Assembly (NCBI GenBank): GCA_016987375.1
Contig: PJRA01000051.1
Span: forward strand, 1,141,478-1,151,749
From: Brachionus koreanus
Lineage: Eukaryota > Rotifera > Eurotatoria > Ploima > Brachionidae
Length of the DNA: 10,272 nt
Direction of reading: 5' to 3'
Positions 1-7,034 of the stretch are shown in pieces. Each line of letters opens with the position of its first letter. The first letter of the stretch is position 1. Made by a program: the position numbers and the translations under genes. The notes beneath the pieces are model-generated. The model did not search any database. It saw nothing but the letters and a program-made list of their open reading frames with translations, and was not told the origin of the DNA.

Positions 1-5
1 ATTAA

Positions 6-1607
6 ATGAATTCTTTTGTTTTTTTTTTGTTTATTTTTGTTCACTTTGAATGCAAAGATATATGCATGTTGAGAGGCTGCAGCTGCGAAAACGACAGCGG
101 CTACGACTACGTGACTTGTTTTCTTGATTCAATAGACGACTTAAATAGAGTAGAGGCCGGCCAAAAAGTTGACTTCATAGACACATTTACCTTGAAATTG
201 GGCACCAATGTGACAAGAGCGGAGAAAATTTTCAGCGGTTTGTCAATTAACATTCTTTTCATGGACGGGTCGAGCTTGCAGTCGGTGAGCCCGCGCATCT
301 TCGACTCCATTCACTCAATAAAAAATATTTATCTATCAAACAATTTTTTGTCCGCAATTGATTTGAATTTATTTGACAACAATTTTAAATATTCCATCGA
401 GTCAATTGTGCTAAAAAACAATTCGCTAGACAAAGTGCCGAGTCTGAGCGGACTGAACAACTTGATCTATCTGGACCTGGGCTCGAACCTAATCGAGGAC
501 TTGAGCGAAATGGAAGCATGCCAGTCGCCTCTGGACACCATTGACCTGTCGAACAACTCGATCGCCCATTTGAACTACAATTTTTCGCCTCAATTGAAGG
601 CCAGCCTGTCCAATTTGGTGCTCAATTCGAACAGCATAGCCGAGTTGGGCAATTTGGCCAGCTTGGGCCAGTTGGCCAGCCTTCAGCTGTCGGGAAACCG
701 GCTGGCCGCGCTCACCGCCTTTTCGTTCCGGGGCCTGTCCAAGCTCACCCAGCTCGACCTGTCTCACAATTTGATCGCGACTATTTCCAACGACACTTTC
801 GACTCTTTGGCCCAGCTAAGCATGCTCGATTTGTCGCACAATCGAATCGAACTAGTGCACAGTGTTCACTTGAAAAAATTGCCAAATCTTCAAAAATTGT
901 TTCTTCAATCAAATCGAATTAAACATGTTGACTTTTCGCTATTCAATGGACAAAGTTTGCTGTATGTGCTCGACTTAAGCGAGAATCAAATTGAAAATAT
1001 AGATTTTAGCGATGCGTCCAATTTTGACAATTTGCAGCTTTTGAGACTTTCTGAGAACAAACTGGAGGCCATCGACTACGCTAGATTGTTTGGTGTGATG
1101 AAAAACTTGAAAATGCTTTATTTGGAAAGCAACTATTTGAACGAGGTGCCCAAATATTTGGCCAGCTTGATCAAACTTGACTTGTCCAATCAACACGACA
1201 GACTGACGCATGTGCCCGATGGCGCATTTGCACGCTATGACACCAGCGTTTTGCTTCGAATTAACTTGTCCAAAAACTACAGTCTCAAGTTCAGCAATCG
1301 GAGTTTTTGTGTGAACAAAAAGCAAACTGACTCGAATTTTTTCATGGATTTGGTACTTTCTTCGGACTCGCTAGCCTCTATAGACAAGTGTGTGCTCAAA
1401 CAGTTGTCGATAAATCATCGACGAGTGCGCATTTTTACTGAAAGTGTCCTGGATGAAAATGAGAGTGTGTGCAACTGTGAATACAGACTATTTTTGGCGC
1501 ACTATTCAATTCTAATCAAAGATATTTGTCCCAGATTCAAGACTTATTGCAAAAATGTTAAATTTAAAGACGATTGTGACTCTAGATCTGAATTTGTTTG
1601 CCTCTAG
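6..1607 (+). CDS. Secreted leucine-rich-repeat protein, single exon, 533 aa
   Basis: One uninterrupted frame from ATG at 6 to TAG at 1605-1607. Residues 1-15 are almost all hydrophobic (MNSFVFFLFIFVHF) and look like a short signal peptide. A cysteine cluster follows (C16, C20, C25, C27, C38), as in an LRR N-terminal cap. About 13-14 repeats of the LxxLxLxxN type run from roughly residue 105 to 430; clear ones include LDLGSN, IDLSNN, LQLSGN, two LDLSHN and LDLSEN. A C-terminal cysteine cap contains C489, C491, C508, C515, C524 and C532. No transmembrane segment or GPI-type tail follows, so I infer a secreted or matrix-bound binding protein. Several N-x-S/T sites are present. The ligand cannot be read from the sequence, and the family is too broad for a gene name. 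Only five bases precede the ATG, so a further upstream exon cannot be ruled out. Unlike its neighbours it has no introns, and its middle (about 430-830) is strikingly G+C-rich. Confidence 0.88.
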   Translation: MNSFVFFLFIFVHFECKDICMLRGCSCENDSGYDYVTCFLDSIDDLNRVEAGQKVDFIDTFTLKLGTNVTRAEKIFSGLSINILFMDGSSLQSVSPRIFDSIHSIKNIYLSNNFLSAIDLNLFDNNFKYSIESIVLKNNSLDKVPSLSGLNNLIYLDLGSNLIEDLSEMEACQSPLDTIDLSNNSIAHLNYNFSPQLKASLSNLVLNSNSIAELGNLASLGQLASLQLSGNRLAALTAFSFRGLSKLTQLDLSHNLIATISNDTFDSLAQLSMLDLSHNRIELVHSVHLKKLPNLQKLFLQSNRIKHVDFSLFNGQSLLYVLDLSENQIENIDFSDASNFDNLQLLRLSENKLEAIDYARLFGVMKNLKMLYLESNYLNEVPKYLASLIKLDLSNQHDRLTHVPDGAFARYDTSVLLRINLSKNYSLKFSNRSFCVNKKQTDSNFFMDLVLSSDSLASIDKCVLKQLSINHRRVRIFTESVLDENESVCNCEYRLFLAHYSILIKDICPRFKTYCKNVKFKDDCDSRSEFVCL

Positions 1608-1746
1608 TTGACAAGATTGTCACAAATGAGACAGAAAATTTCAAAGTAAATTTAAGTTTTTTGCATTTCTCGTTCATTTTGTATAAATTTAACCATTTTA
1701 AAAGTCAATTTAATTTTTTTTCATCAATAATAAGCATTTTGATTTA

Positions 1747-1752
1747 AATAAA
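1747..1752 (+). promoter_or_regulatory. Candidate poly(A) signal of the LRR gene
   Basis: An AATAAA hexamer lies about 140 bases after the LRR stop codon, in an AT-rich stretch before the next gene. It is the first canonical hexamer I see after the stop. Such hexamers are common by chance in DNA this AT-rich, so confidence is moderate. Confidence 0.45.
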
Positions 1753-1894
1753 TTTTTTTTTTAACAAAAACATATTCAAGCTTGTTGAATTAATATGAAA
1801 CCATTTTTTTTCTTCTTTTAATTTTAAATTAAAGCCATGGCAACGAGAAAATCACTTCTCTAAATATTTCTTTATTTGACTAAAATTAAAAGAA

Positions 1895-1930
1895 GTAAAA
1901 AAAGTAAAAAAAGTAAAAAAAGTAAAAAAA
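1895..1930 (+). repeat. Tandem repeat, 4 x 9 bp (GTAAAAAAA)
   Basis: Four consecutive copies of GTAAAAAAA; the G positions are 1895, 1904, 1913 and 1922. It ends eight bases before the profilin-4 ATG, so it would lie in the 5' UTR or core promoter. It is probably a slippage-prone simple repeat. Confidence 0.85.
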
Positions 1931-1937
1931 AAAAGCG

Positions 1938-2459
1938 ATGAATCAACTTCAAAATTTGCTGCATGATGCTCTAATATCGACCCACCATATAGACAGGTGT
2001 GCTTTGCTCAACAAAGACGAATATTCGGTAAAAGCGTCGTCCGTGGGCTTTCAGGTAAAAAGCAAATAAATTATTTTTTTAAACAGCACTATAAAAACTA
2101 AAAACAACAACACTTAATGCTTTAAGATGTGTGACATAGACATCGAAGTTCTCATTGATGCGTTTCAGAACACGAATTTGACGAGAGAAAGAGGAATCTA
2201 TTTCGACGAATCGAACTACACATGTTTACGCTCGGACGACAAGTCCATTTATGCCAAAGACGTAAGTTTAGTTTACATTTGTACAGAGGCCTTTTCTAAT
2301 TGACCAACAACAAAGGGCCACAAAGGCTTGGTAATGGCTCAGACTGAAAAATATATCCTAATGGCTACTTACAAAGAGAACATGTTCGCATCTGTTTGTG
2401 TCGAAGCTGTAGAAAAATTAGGTATAGTAAATAAATTATTTAGAAAGAAAAATTTTTAA
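1938..2459 (+). CDS. PFN4: Profilin-4 (three exons, 131 aa)
   Basis: Exons 1938-2054, 2127-2261 and 2316-2459 join in phase 0 across two GT-AG introns of 72 and 54 bases, giving 131 codons. The start MNQLQNLL is the profilin-4 N-terminus almost letter for letter. Later blocks also match that family: GIYFDESNYTCLRSDD, SIYAKD, and YILMATYKENMFASVCVEA before the C-terminal helix. Vertebrate PFN4 is about 129 aa, so the length fits. Known of the family: profilin-4 is a divergent, testis-enriched profilin linked to sperm-head and manchette shaping, with weak or no classical actin binding. A germline role here is inferred. The end is the least certain part: I read through to TAA at 2457-2459 (ending KLFRKKNF), but a GT at 2422 could start another intron. 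It converges on POLE2. Confidence 0.9.
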
Positions 2460-2468
2460 AAAACATCA

Positions 2469-2474
2469 TTTATT
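2469..2474 (-). promoter_or_regulatory. Candidate poly(A) signal of POLE2
   Basis: AATAAA on the minus strand, about 140 bases after the POLE2 stop and 10 bases from the profilin-4 stop codon. I see no nearer canonical hexamer for POLE2. Confidence 0.4.
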
Positions 2475-2581
2475 TAAAGCTGAATATTTTAGACAAAAAA
2501 ACAGCTAGTAATCATTGTTATTTGTGTTATTTGATTTTTATATATATATGCATATATTAATTACTAAATTTAAAAAACAAA

Positions 2582-2587
2582 AATAAA
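2582..2587 (+). promoter_or_regulatory. Candidate poly(A) signal of profilin-4
   Basis: AATAAA about 120 bases after the profilin-4 stop and 25 bases short of the POLE2 stop codon on the other strand. If used, the profilin-4 transcript would run into the POLE2 3' end. Confidence 0.4.
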
Positions 2588-2611
2588 ATTTTTGAAACTA
2601 GATTCCTATTT

Positions 2612-4954
2612 CTATTCATTTGGTATGACACAGTCTTCAATTTGTTTTGTTGAAGGAACATAGACTTTGAATGCAAAATTGTTAAACGGAAACGAGCCCT
2701 TTTACAAACAAATATGAAAATTTTTTTTATCAATTGATTAATTTTACCGGGTTTATAACTGTACAGTCTGTATAGGTGTGTGTAAATGACTTTTGTTTGT
2801 CGGCCACTACGACAAGATCAGGCAAAGGATACAGTCTCATTGCATGATCGTAATTCCAGTAGATTGGGACCACGTGTAGGGGCAAAGGGGCCAAATGAGC
2901 CTGGCATATTAAAGTTTTTGCTAGCTAAAATTTAAAATAAATATTTAGTTAATCATAAAACAAAATAAATAAGTAGCATACATCATCTGTCAATTTGTCC
3001 TGATCCGGAATTCTTATGGCGTTTCGGCTCATTTTCTGCAGCAAGTCTTCTCGAAATACAACAATTTGTCTTGAACCAAATTGAATGCGGCACGGATTTG
3101 TGGCAAAATGACATTTGGCTAGTTTTTTTCTTATATACTCAGTGCAATGTGGCAATATACCTGCTCTTAAAATTTAAATTTTTAAAAAAAACAAAAAAAA
3201 TTATCCAAAATTTTTTTAATAAATTTAATTTGAAAGAAAAAAAAACTAGACTAAAAATAAAAAATTAAAATATGTCATACCTTGGATAAACTCTAACAAC
3301 ACCTGGATCTTGAGGTCCTGGAACAAAAATAAAATAACTATTTTCTTTTATGGATTCAAATTGAGCTACTAAATCAGCTAATCGTTTGAAGCCCTCTTTT
3401 TTAAATCAAAAATACATAAATAAACATGAAATTAAATTTAAAATTTAAATTTACCTTTTAATTCATTGCACCTGAGGCCATACTTCAAATCAGACAAAAA
3501 ATTGCCGCACATAACAAACGCATACGGCGGACAGTCCGAATATCCGACAAAAAGTGTTTGCAATTTTTCGAATACGCTTGGCGAATCGAGCCACACATCG
3601 GACAAAAAAACTACCATAGAGTCAATAGACAGCTGAGCTTGACTCATTGCTATAGACGATTTACAGCTCAGCTCGTTAGGACCTCCAAAGTAATTGATAT
3701 TGCCGAAGTACGCTCTTCATAGTGATAAAAATTTTTTTTTTTGAAAAAAAAAATTCCCTCAAAATTTTGTTTACCTTGAAGTCGATTCGAATTCTGCTGG
3801 TGGAAAGCCTAATGCTTTAACTTCAAATATGCCATCGACCAAATTACCTTCGGCTAGAACAAAACAGCCCTCGGTATATATGCCACTATGGTATTTGGCA
3901 TCCGATAAATTCAATGGAAGATGACCTGTTTGATCTTCGATAAAAAATTTATTCTAAATAAATTAAAAAAAAAAAAATTTTTTTTTTTCAATCTATTTTT
4001 TTAAGTTTTTATAAAAAACCTCTTTTAGTTGGGATATCATGCCCAATACAATTATGTCCTCTACATGATTTACATTGCTTAGCAAGTATTCTATCGGTTT
4101 TAGCTTGATGAGAATTTGAATTTAATAAATAAATTTTTTAAACATTTGAAATTTTTTTACTTGAAATTTTTTTTTACCAATGTTGTTTGAGCTGACTACG
4201 CATGGACTAAAAAGTTCATGTCTCATAGTTCTCTTAAATAATAAGAAAATGAGAAAGTAAATTTTTGTCCTAATTAGTAATAAGCAAATAATTTTTGAAT
4301 ACTTGATGAATTATTTTAAATCGTTGAGTGAATATGTCAATTTTGGCTCGACTCTCTCCCAATAGAGAGCGACAATTGACCGCCTGTGACCGCGAATTAT
4401 TTGATAATCTTGTATTAGTAAAGCTTTAGTGATACACTTTTTCATTTTTCTCTTAAATTACTAGTACTTGATTAGTTTTTTAGTTACTTCACAATAAATC
4501 GATTTAGGTACATCAAATGCATCGATTATGTGAAATATTTCAACTCTATATTACAAACAATTCTAAAAAAAGTATCAATTTTAAAAAATTGAAGTAACTT
4601 TTCAGCCGAATTTTTATCATTTTGGTTCAGCTCTTTGAGAACATTTTCAATGTCTGCTTTGGTCAAACAAGATGATCCATCCACTAAATAAAAACTAGTT
4701 TTTATTGAGCACATTTTAAAATAGTTGTCTACAATTTTTTTTGGCTAATTCATCAATAATTTTTTCAAGAGTGTCCTCGTGATTTTGTTCATCTATTTTG
4801 CTCAAACTCTCGGCCAAAACTCTTGTTGATTCCCTAAAAAATACAGTTGTTTTTTTAATAATTATTCTGCGTTGAATAATTATAATAATCACGTATTTAG
4901 ATTGAATCCATGCAGTTTAAATGTTGACTTGATAAGTTGGTTAACAAATGCCAT
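2612..4954 (-). CDS. POLE2: DNA polymerase epsilon subunit 2 (POLE2/Dpb2), 13 exons, 534 aa
   Basis: Exons, 5' to 3': 4954-4893, 4833-4733, 4683-4599, 4545-4468, 4423-4303, 4232-4161, 4103-4020, 3953-3775, 3714-3455, 3395-3281, 3165-2982, 2924-2748, 2698-2612. All 12 introns are GT-AG (44-115 bases). The exons sum to 1605 bases with no internal stop; human POLE2 is 527 aa. It is the non-catalytic B subunit of the leading-strand polymerase epsilon, nuclear, and links the polymerase to the replicative helicase. The N-terminal helical domain (about 1-80, FKLHGFN, LEKIIDEL) is followed by IIDAFDVP, RHELFSPC and an OB-type region (IVLGMISQLKE). The inactive phosphoesterase-like domain contains VFLSDVWLD (~296), CGNF, FVPGPQDPG (~371), TNPCRIQF (~409), VFREDLL, YWNYDHAMRLYPLPDL (~469) and NPGSFP at the last junction. 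Its catalytic metal ligands are absent, as is normal for B subunits. The start ATG at 4954 gives the family-typical N-terminus. No damage is visible. Confidence 0.96.
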
Positions 4955-5447
4955 GATAAAAATTAGAAATTTTCAAGTCTTTTAAATTTTTTTTTATTTA
5001 AGAAAAAATTGGCAATTTATTCATAACTGTTTTTATTTTATGTTTAATGTGCATAAAATTTTGTTAACATTGTAAAATTTTTTTTATCAAAAAACTAAAC
5101 AAAAGAATACTAAGATGGTGTTCTTTGACTTAGAAAAGGCTTTGGATCAGCTAAATGAGTAAAATCTGCAAAGAGTTTCTAAGAGACATGTCATTTTATT
5201 TATGTGCTCTATAGACCCGGTTTATCAGTGCTATATAAATTAATGAACTAAAGCTTTATCGAAATAAAATTATTAGTCTGTTTTTTTTTTTAATTCTTTT
5301 TTAACCTTAAAAGAACCATATTTTTGTAACTTAAAAATCTCAATCAGGTTCAGATTGTTTATTTAAAAGAAAAAATATACGAGAAATTACGAGAAAATTC
5401 TTGTCTCGGAGAATTTTTTAGTAGGCAAAACAATAAAAAAAGATATC
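4955..5447. other. AT-rich region upstream of POLE2, mostly featureless
   Basis: This should include the POLE2 promoter (read on the minus strand), but I recognise no specific element. T and A runs dominate. A short reverse-transcriptase-like scrap lies at 5115-5214. A small 8-bp inverted repeat (AAAATTCT / AGAATTTT) surrounds TGTCTCGG near 5393-5416. Nothing else is supportable. Confidence 0.5.
5115..5214 (+). pseudogene. Possible reverse-transcriptase motif-A scrap
   Basis: Frame 5115-5162 reads MVFFDLEKALDQLNE then stops. FFDLEKAxD resembles motif A of non-LTR reverse transcriptases (usually DLEKAFD), with the catalytic Asp present. One base later in frame, 5164-5214 reads ICKEFLRDMSFYLCAL then stops, which would suit the helix that follows motif A. 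This suggests a frameshifted remnant only tens of codons long. It lies on the opposite strand to the clearer retrotransposon relic at 5728-6282, so it is a separate insertion if real. A chance match in short AT-rich DNA cannot be excluded. Confidence 0.3.
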
Positions 5448-5512
5448 TATTTCTTTGTGCTAGTAAATTTTTTTTTCCTGGTAGTAATTTTTTTTAACTG
5501 CTAGTAAAAAAA
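5448..5512 (+). repeat. Left inverted arm made of degenerate ~18-bp units
   Basis: Three imperfect units with cores GTGCTAGTAA, CTGGTAGTAA and CTGCTAGTAA, each followed by a T or A run. The stretch begins TATTTCTT. The same pattern appears in reverse complement at 6553-6704, beginning with the same TATTTCTT and TGCTAGTA. This is consistent with a terminal or subterminal inverted repeat of a DNA transposon, but the ends are not sharp and no target-site duplication was found. Confidence 0.5.
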
Positions 5513-5727
5513 TTAATTAATGATTACAAAATTTTTACACTTGAAAGCAAATTTTTTTTATATGCTTCCTAAATAATTAATTGAATAACTTAAATGATTT
5601 TCTTGAAAAATGATATTTAAACAAATAATTGATAACTTAATAGAAGATCCTAAATTTTATTCAACAAGAACAGCAACAGCAACAATCGAATCCTTTACAA
5701 TTAAATGAACTGAATGATTTAAATATT

Positions 5728-5739
5728 AGTAGTAGTAGT
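5728..5739 (-). repeat. (ACT)4 microsatellite tail of the LINE relic
   Basis: Four AGT triplets on the plus strand (ACT on the minus strand) immediately follow the hairpin-bearing 3' region of the retrotransposon. They mark its 3' boundary with the flanking Gln-rich ORF. Confidence 0.7.
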
Positions 5740-5763
5740 TACTGCGGTAAAGTGCTTTATACC

Positions 5764-5779
5764 AGCGCAAATATGCGCT
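5764..5779 (-). other. Stem-loop in the retrotransposon 3' end
   Basis: AGCGCA-AATA-TGCGCT is a perfect 6-bp stem with a 4-base loop. A second imperfect stem (GGT..AAAG-CA-CTTT-ACC on the minus strand) lies between it and the (ACT) tail. Known of related elements: 3'-end stem-loops serve as the recognition site for the element's reverse transcriptase. That role here is inferred. Confidence 0.5.
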
Positions 5780-6552
5780 TTGCCATTTAAACTATTGCAG
5801 TTCTTGTGAGTTTTGCTTGAATATTTTTTTATCAATTATTGCCTTGAAACCATTTGTTGTGCTGATATTGCTTCTTTTGGTAGTTTTTTCCATAATTTAA
5901 CAAGTCTGTTTGTTTAAAATTGATAACGATATTGTCCTTTTTTTTAATCTCTCTTACATGTTTATGATTATTTTCTCTTCTAAGATTAAGGCATAAGCTA
6001 TTTGCATAATTTATTCCTTTTTCAAATTTTATCGTATTAAAACCATTTATTATTTTAAACATCTGAGTTAAATCTCCCCTTAAACGTCAAACCAAGGAGA
6101 CTAAGTCTCTTTTCATATGGTTTGTCACGTATACTATTGATTATATTCGTTGCTCTACGTTGTACATTTTCGATTAGTTTGATGTCCGATTTTAATGAAG
6201 GTGACCAATTGCAAATTGAGGTCTTACTAGCGATGTATATAGAGGAATTAAAATCTCCTTATCCGGGTAAGTAAAAGAGCAAAATTATCAAGCTGATGCA
6301 CAAAAATCTTCAAATGGTCAAAAAGGTCGTGGCAGACCTCGTGGTTCTACAACTAAAAAAAAAGAAATACAGAAAATAGTTCTGTCAGAAAATCTAAAAA
6401 ACAGCGAAAAAAATTAAAATTAATATTTCCATATGAAATTTTTATATTTTTTGTACGTACTCATCTTAATTTCTTTATTATTTTATTCTAACTTAATTTT
6501 AATAAAAATATTTTTGGTTATTTTATTACCAAAAAAATTATAACTTTTATTT

Positions 6553-6704
6553 TTGCTATCAAAAGAAAAAATATTGCTATCATACACATACAAGCAGGTG
6601 AAAAAAATTGCCAGCAGAGGAAAATAATTACTACCATTATTTTAGCTATCATAAAAATTTGCTAGCAAGAAAAAAAATACTAGCAGAAGAAATAACGTCC
6701 ATAA
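6553..6704 (-). repeat. Right inverted arm made of degenerate ~18-bp units
   Basis: Read on the minus strand, about eight imperfect units carry cores such as CTGCTAGTA, TTGCTAGCAA, GATAGC, GGTAGTAA, CTGCTGGCAA and GATAGCAA, each followed by a T-rich run. The outermost part (TATTTCTT, then CTGCTAGTA) matches the start of the left arm at 5448. Together the arms enclose about 1.0 kb. Confidence 0.5.
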
Positions 6705-6756
6705 AAAAAGCTAATAAAACATATTAACAATTTTATGTCCAAAAAAATACTTTATA

Positions 6757-6800
6757 CCTTGATTCAATTCGGTATACTGCGATATACCGAATTGGTAAGG
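6757..6800. repeat. Strong hairpin: perfect 12-bp inverted repeat
   Basis: CAATTCGGTATA (6765-6776), a 6-base loop CTGCGA, then TATACCGAATTG (6783-6794) form a perfect 12-bp stem. CCTT at 6757-6760 and AAGG at 6797-6800 extend it past a small internal loop. Another partly overlapping pairing exists (TATACC near 6754 with GGTATA at 6771). It is the most G+C-bearing structure in this spacer and lies about 230 bases downstream of the exchanger gene's stop. Its function is unknown; it may be a miniature transposon end. Confidence 0.75.
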
Positions 6801-7028
6801 ACAGTGTCCAATATACATGAAAAATGTGCCACCAATTTGAGGCCTGTTTTGATTTTAAAGAAAATAATTAATTAACTCTTAATGTAACTTTATTTTGACC
6901 TTGCGTTGCTCTTTGAGAAATAAACTCACCAATTCTGATGATAATAATGTTGTCAAAATCTTTCTATAGATTTTTACAGCAATAATGATCGATTAATTTA
7001 ATAAAAAAATACAAAAAAAAAAAACAAT

Positions 7029-7034
7029 TTTATT
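7029..7034 (-). promoter_or_regulatory. Candidate poly(A) signal overlapping the exchanger stop codon
   Basis: On the minus strand the stop TAA (7036-7034) shares its last base with AATAAA (7034-7029). If this hexamer is used, the 3' UTR would be only a couple of dozen bases. AT-richness makes chance hexamers common. Confidence 0.4.

Larger units (their letters stand above)
1608..1937. other. Intergenic region between the LRR and profilin-4 genes
   Basis: AT-rich sequence with no coding segment that I recognise. It should hold the 3' UTR of the LRR gene (AATAAA at 1747-1752) and the promoter and 5' UTR of profilin-4. Long T and A runs dominate. A 9-base tandem repeat at 1895-1930 abuts the profilin start. 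Confidence 0.6.
5728..6282 (-). mobile_element. Non-LTR retrotransposon (CR1/Jockey-like) 3'-end relic, 5'-truncated and frameshifted
   Basis: Read on the minus strand from about 6282: SFTYPDKEILIPLYTSLVRPQ, then a shift to NWSPSLKSDIKLIENVQRRAT and YEKRLSLLGLT, another shift to GDLTQMFKIINGF, then KLWKKLPKEA, and in a further frame NGFKAII. This is the characteristic order of the region after the reverse-transcriptase palm in CR1/L2/Jockey-type elements. At least three frame changes and stops show it is dead. The 3' end carries two hairpins and an (ACT)4 tail, typical of retroposons that end in a microsatellite in place of poly(A). The 5' part of the element is missing, the usual result of incomplete target-primed reverse transcription. 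It sits inside the broken AT-hook ORF. The open 76-codon stretch at 5832-6062 is only part of this relic. Confidence 0.85.
5610..6417 (+). pseudogene. Broken ORF with Gln-rich and AT-hook segments, split by a LINE relic
   Basis: Three open pieces point the same way. 5610 onward reads MIFKQIIDNLIEDPKF. One frame over, open from 5644, it continues with a Gln run (QQEQQQQQ) and then NPLQLNELNDLN up to about 5727. After the retrotransposon relic, 6271-6417 is open again and reads NYQADAQKSSNGQKG, then GRGRPRGS (6325-6348) followed by Thr/Lys-rich residues, ending at TAA 6415-6417. GRPRG with basic flanks is the AT-hook core, a minor-groove binder of AT-rich DNA. I infer one former small DNA-binding ORF, now frameshifted and interrupted; the pieces could instead be unrelated. 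It lies between inverted arms, so it may have belonged to a transposon. No transposase motif is visible. Confidence 0.35.
6418..7028. other. Non-coding AT-rich region with inverted arm and hairpin
   Basis: No coding sequence recognised. It holds a small 8-bp hairpin (TTTTTGGT / ACCAAAAA, 6511-6535), the right inverted arm (6553-6704), the strong hairpin at 6757-6800 with an adjacent GGACA-G-TGTCC palindrome (6799-6809), and about 220 bases of plain sequence before the 3' end of the exchanger gene. Confidence 0.6.

Noticed and set aside
489..767. 92-codon open frame on the minus strand
   Set aside because: It is antisense to the G+C-rich part of the LRR gene, with no recognisable domain; the plus-strand frame clearly codes.
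975..1325. 116-codon open frame on the minus strand
   Set aside because: Antisense shadow of the LRR repeats; no family similarity.
3071..3268. 65-codon plus-strand open frame
   Set aside because: It overlaps POLE2 exon 11 and its intron on the opposite strand and ends in low-complexity Lys/Asn/Phe residues from the intron.
5393..5416. Small inverted repeat around TGTCTCGG
   Set aside because: An 8-bp stem made mostly of A and T is expected by chance in DNA this AT-rich; mentioned only in the spacer description.
5832..6062. 76-codon minus-strand open frame as a separate gene
   Set aside because: It is one frame segment of the broken retrotransposon 3' end; matching segments continue in other frames on both sides.
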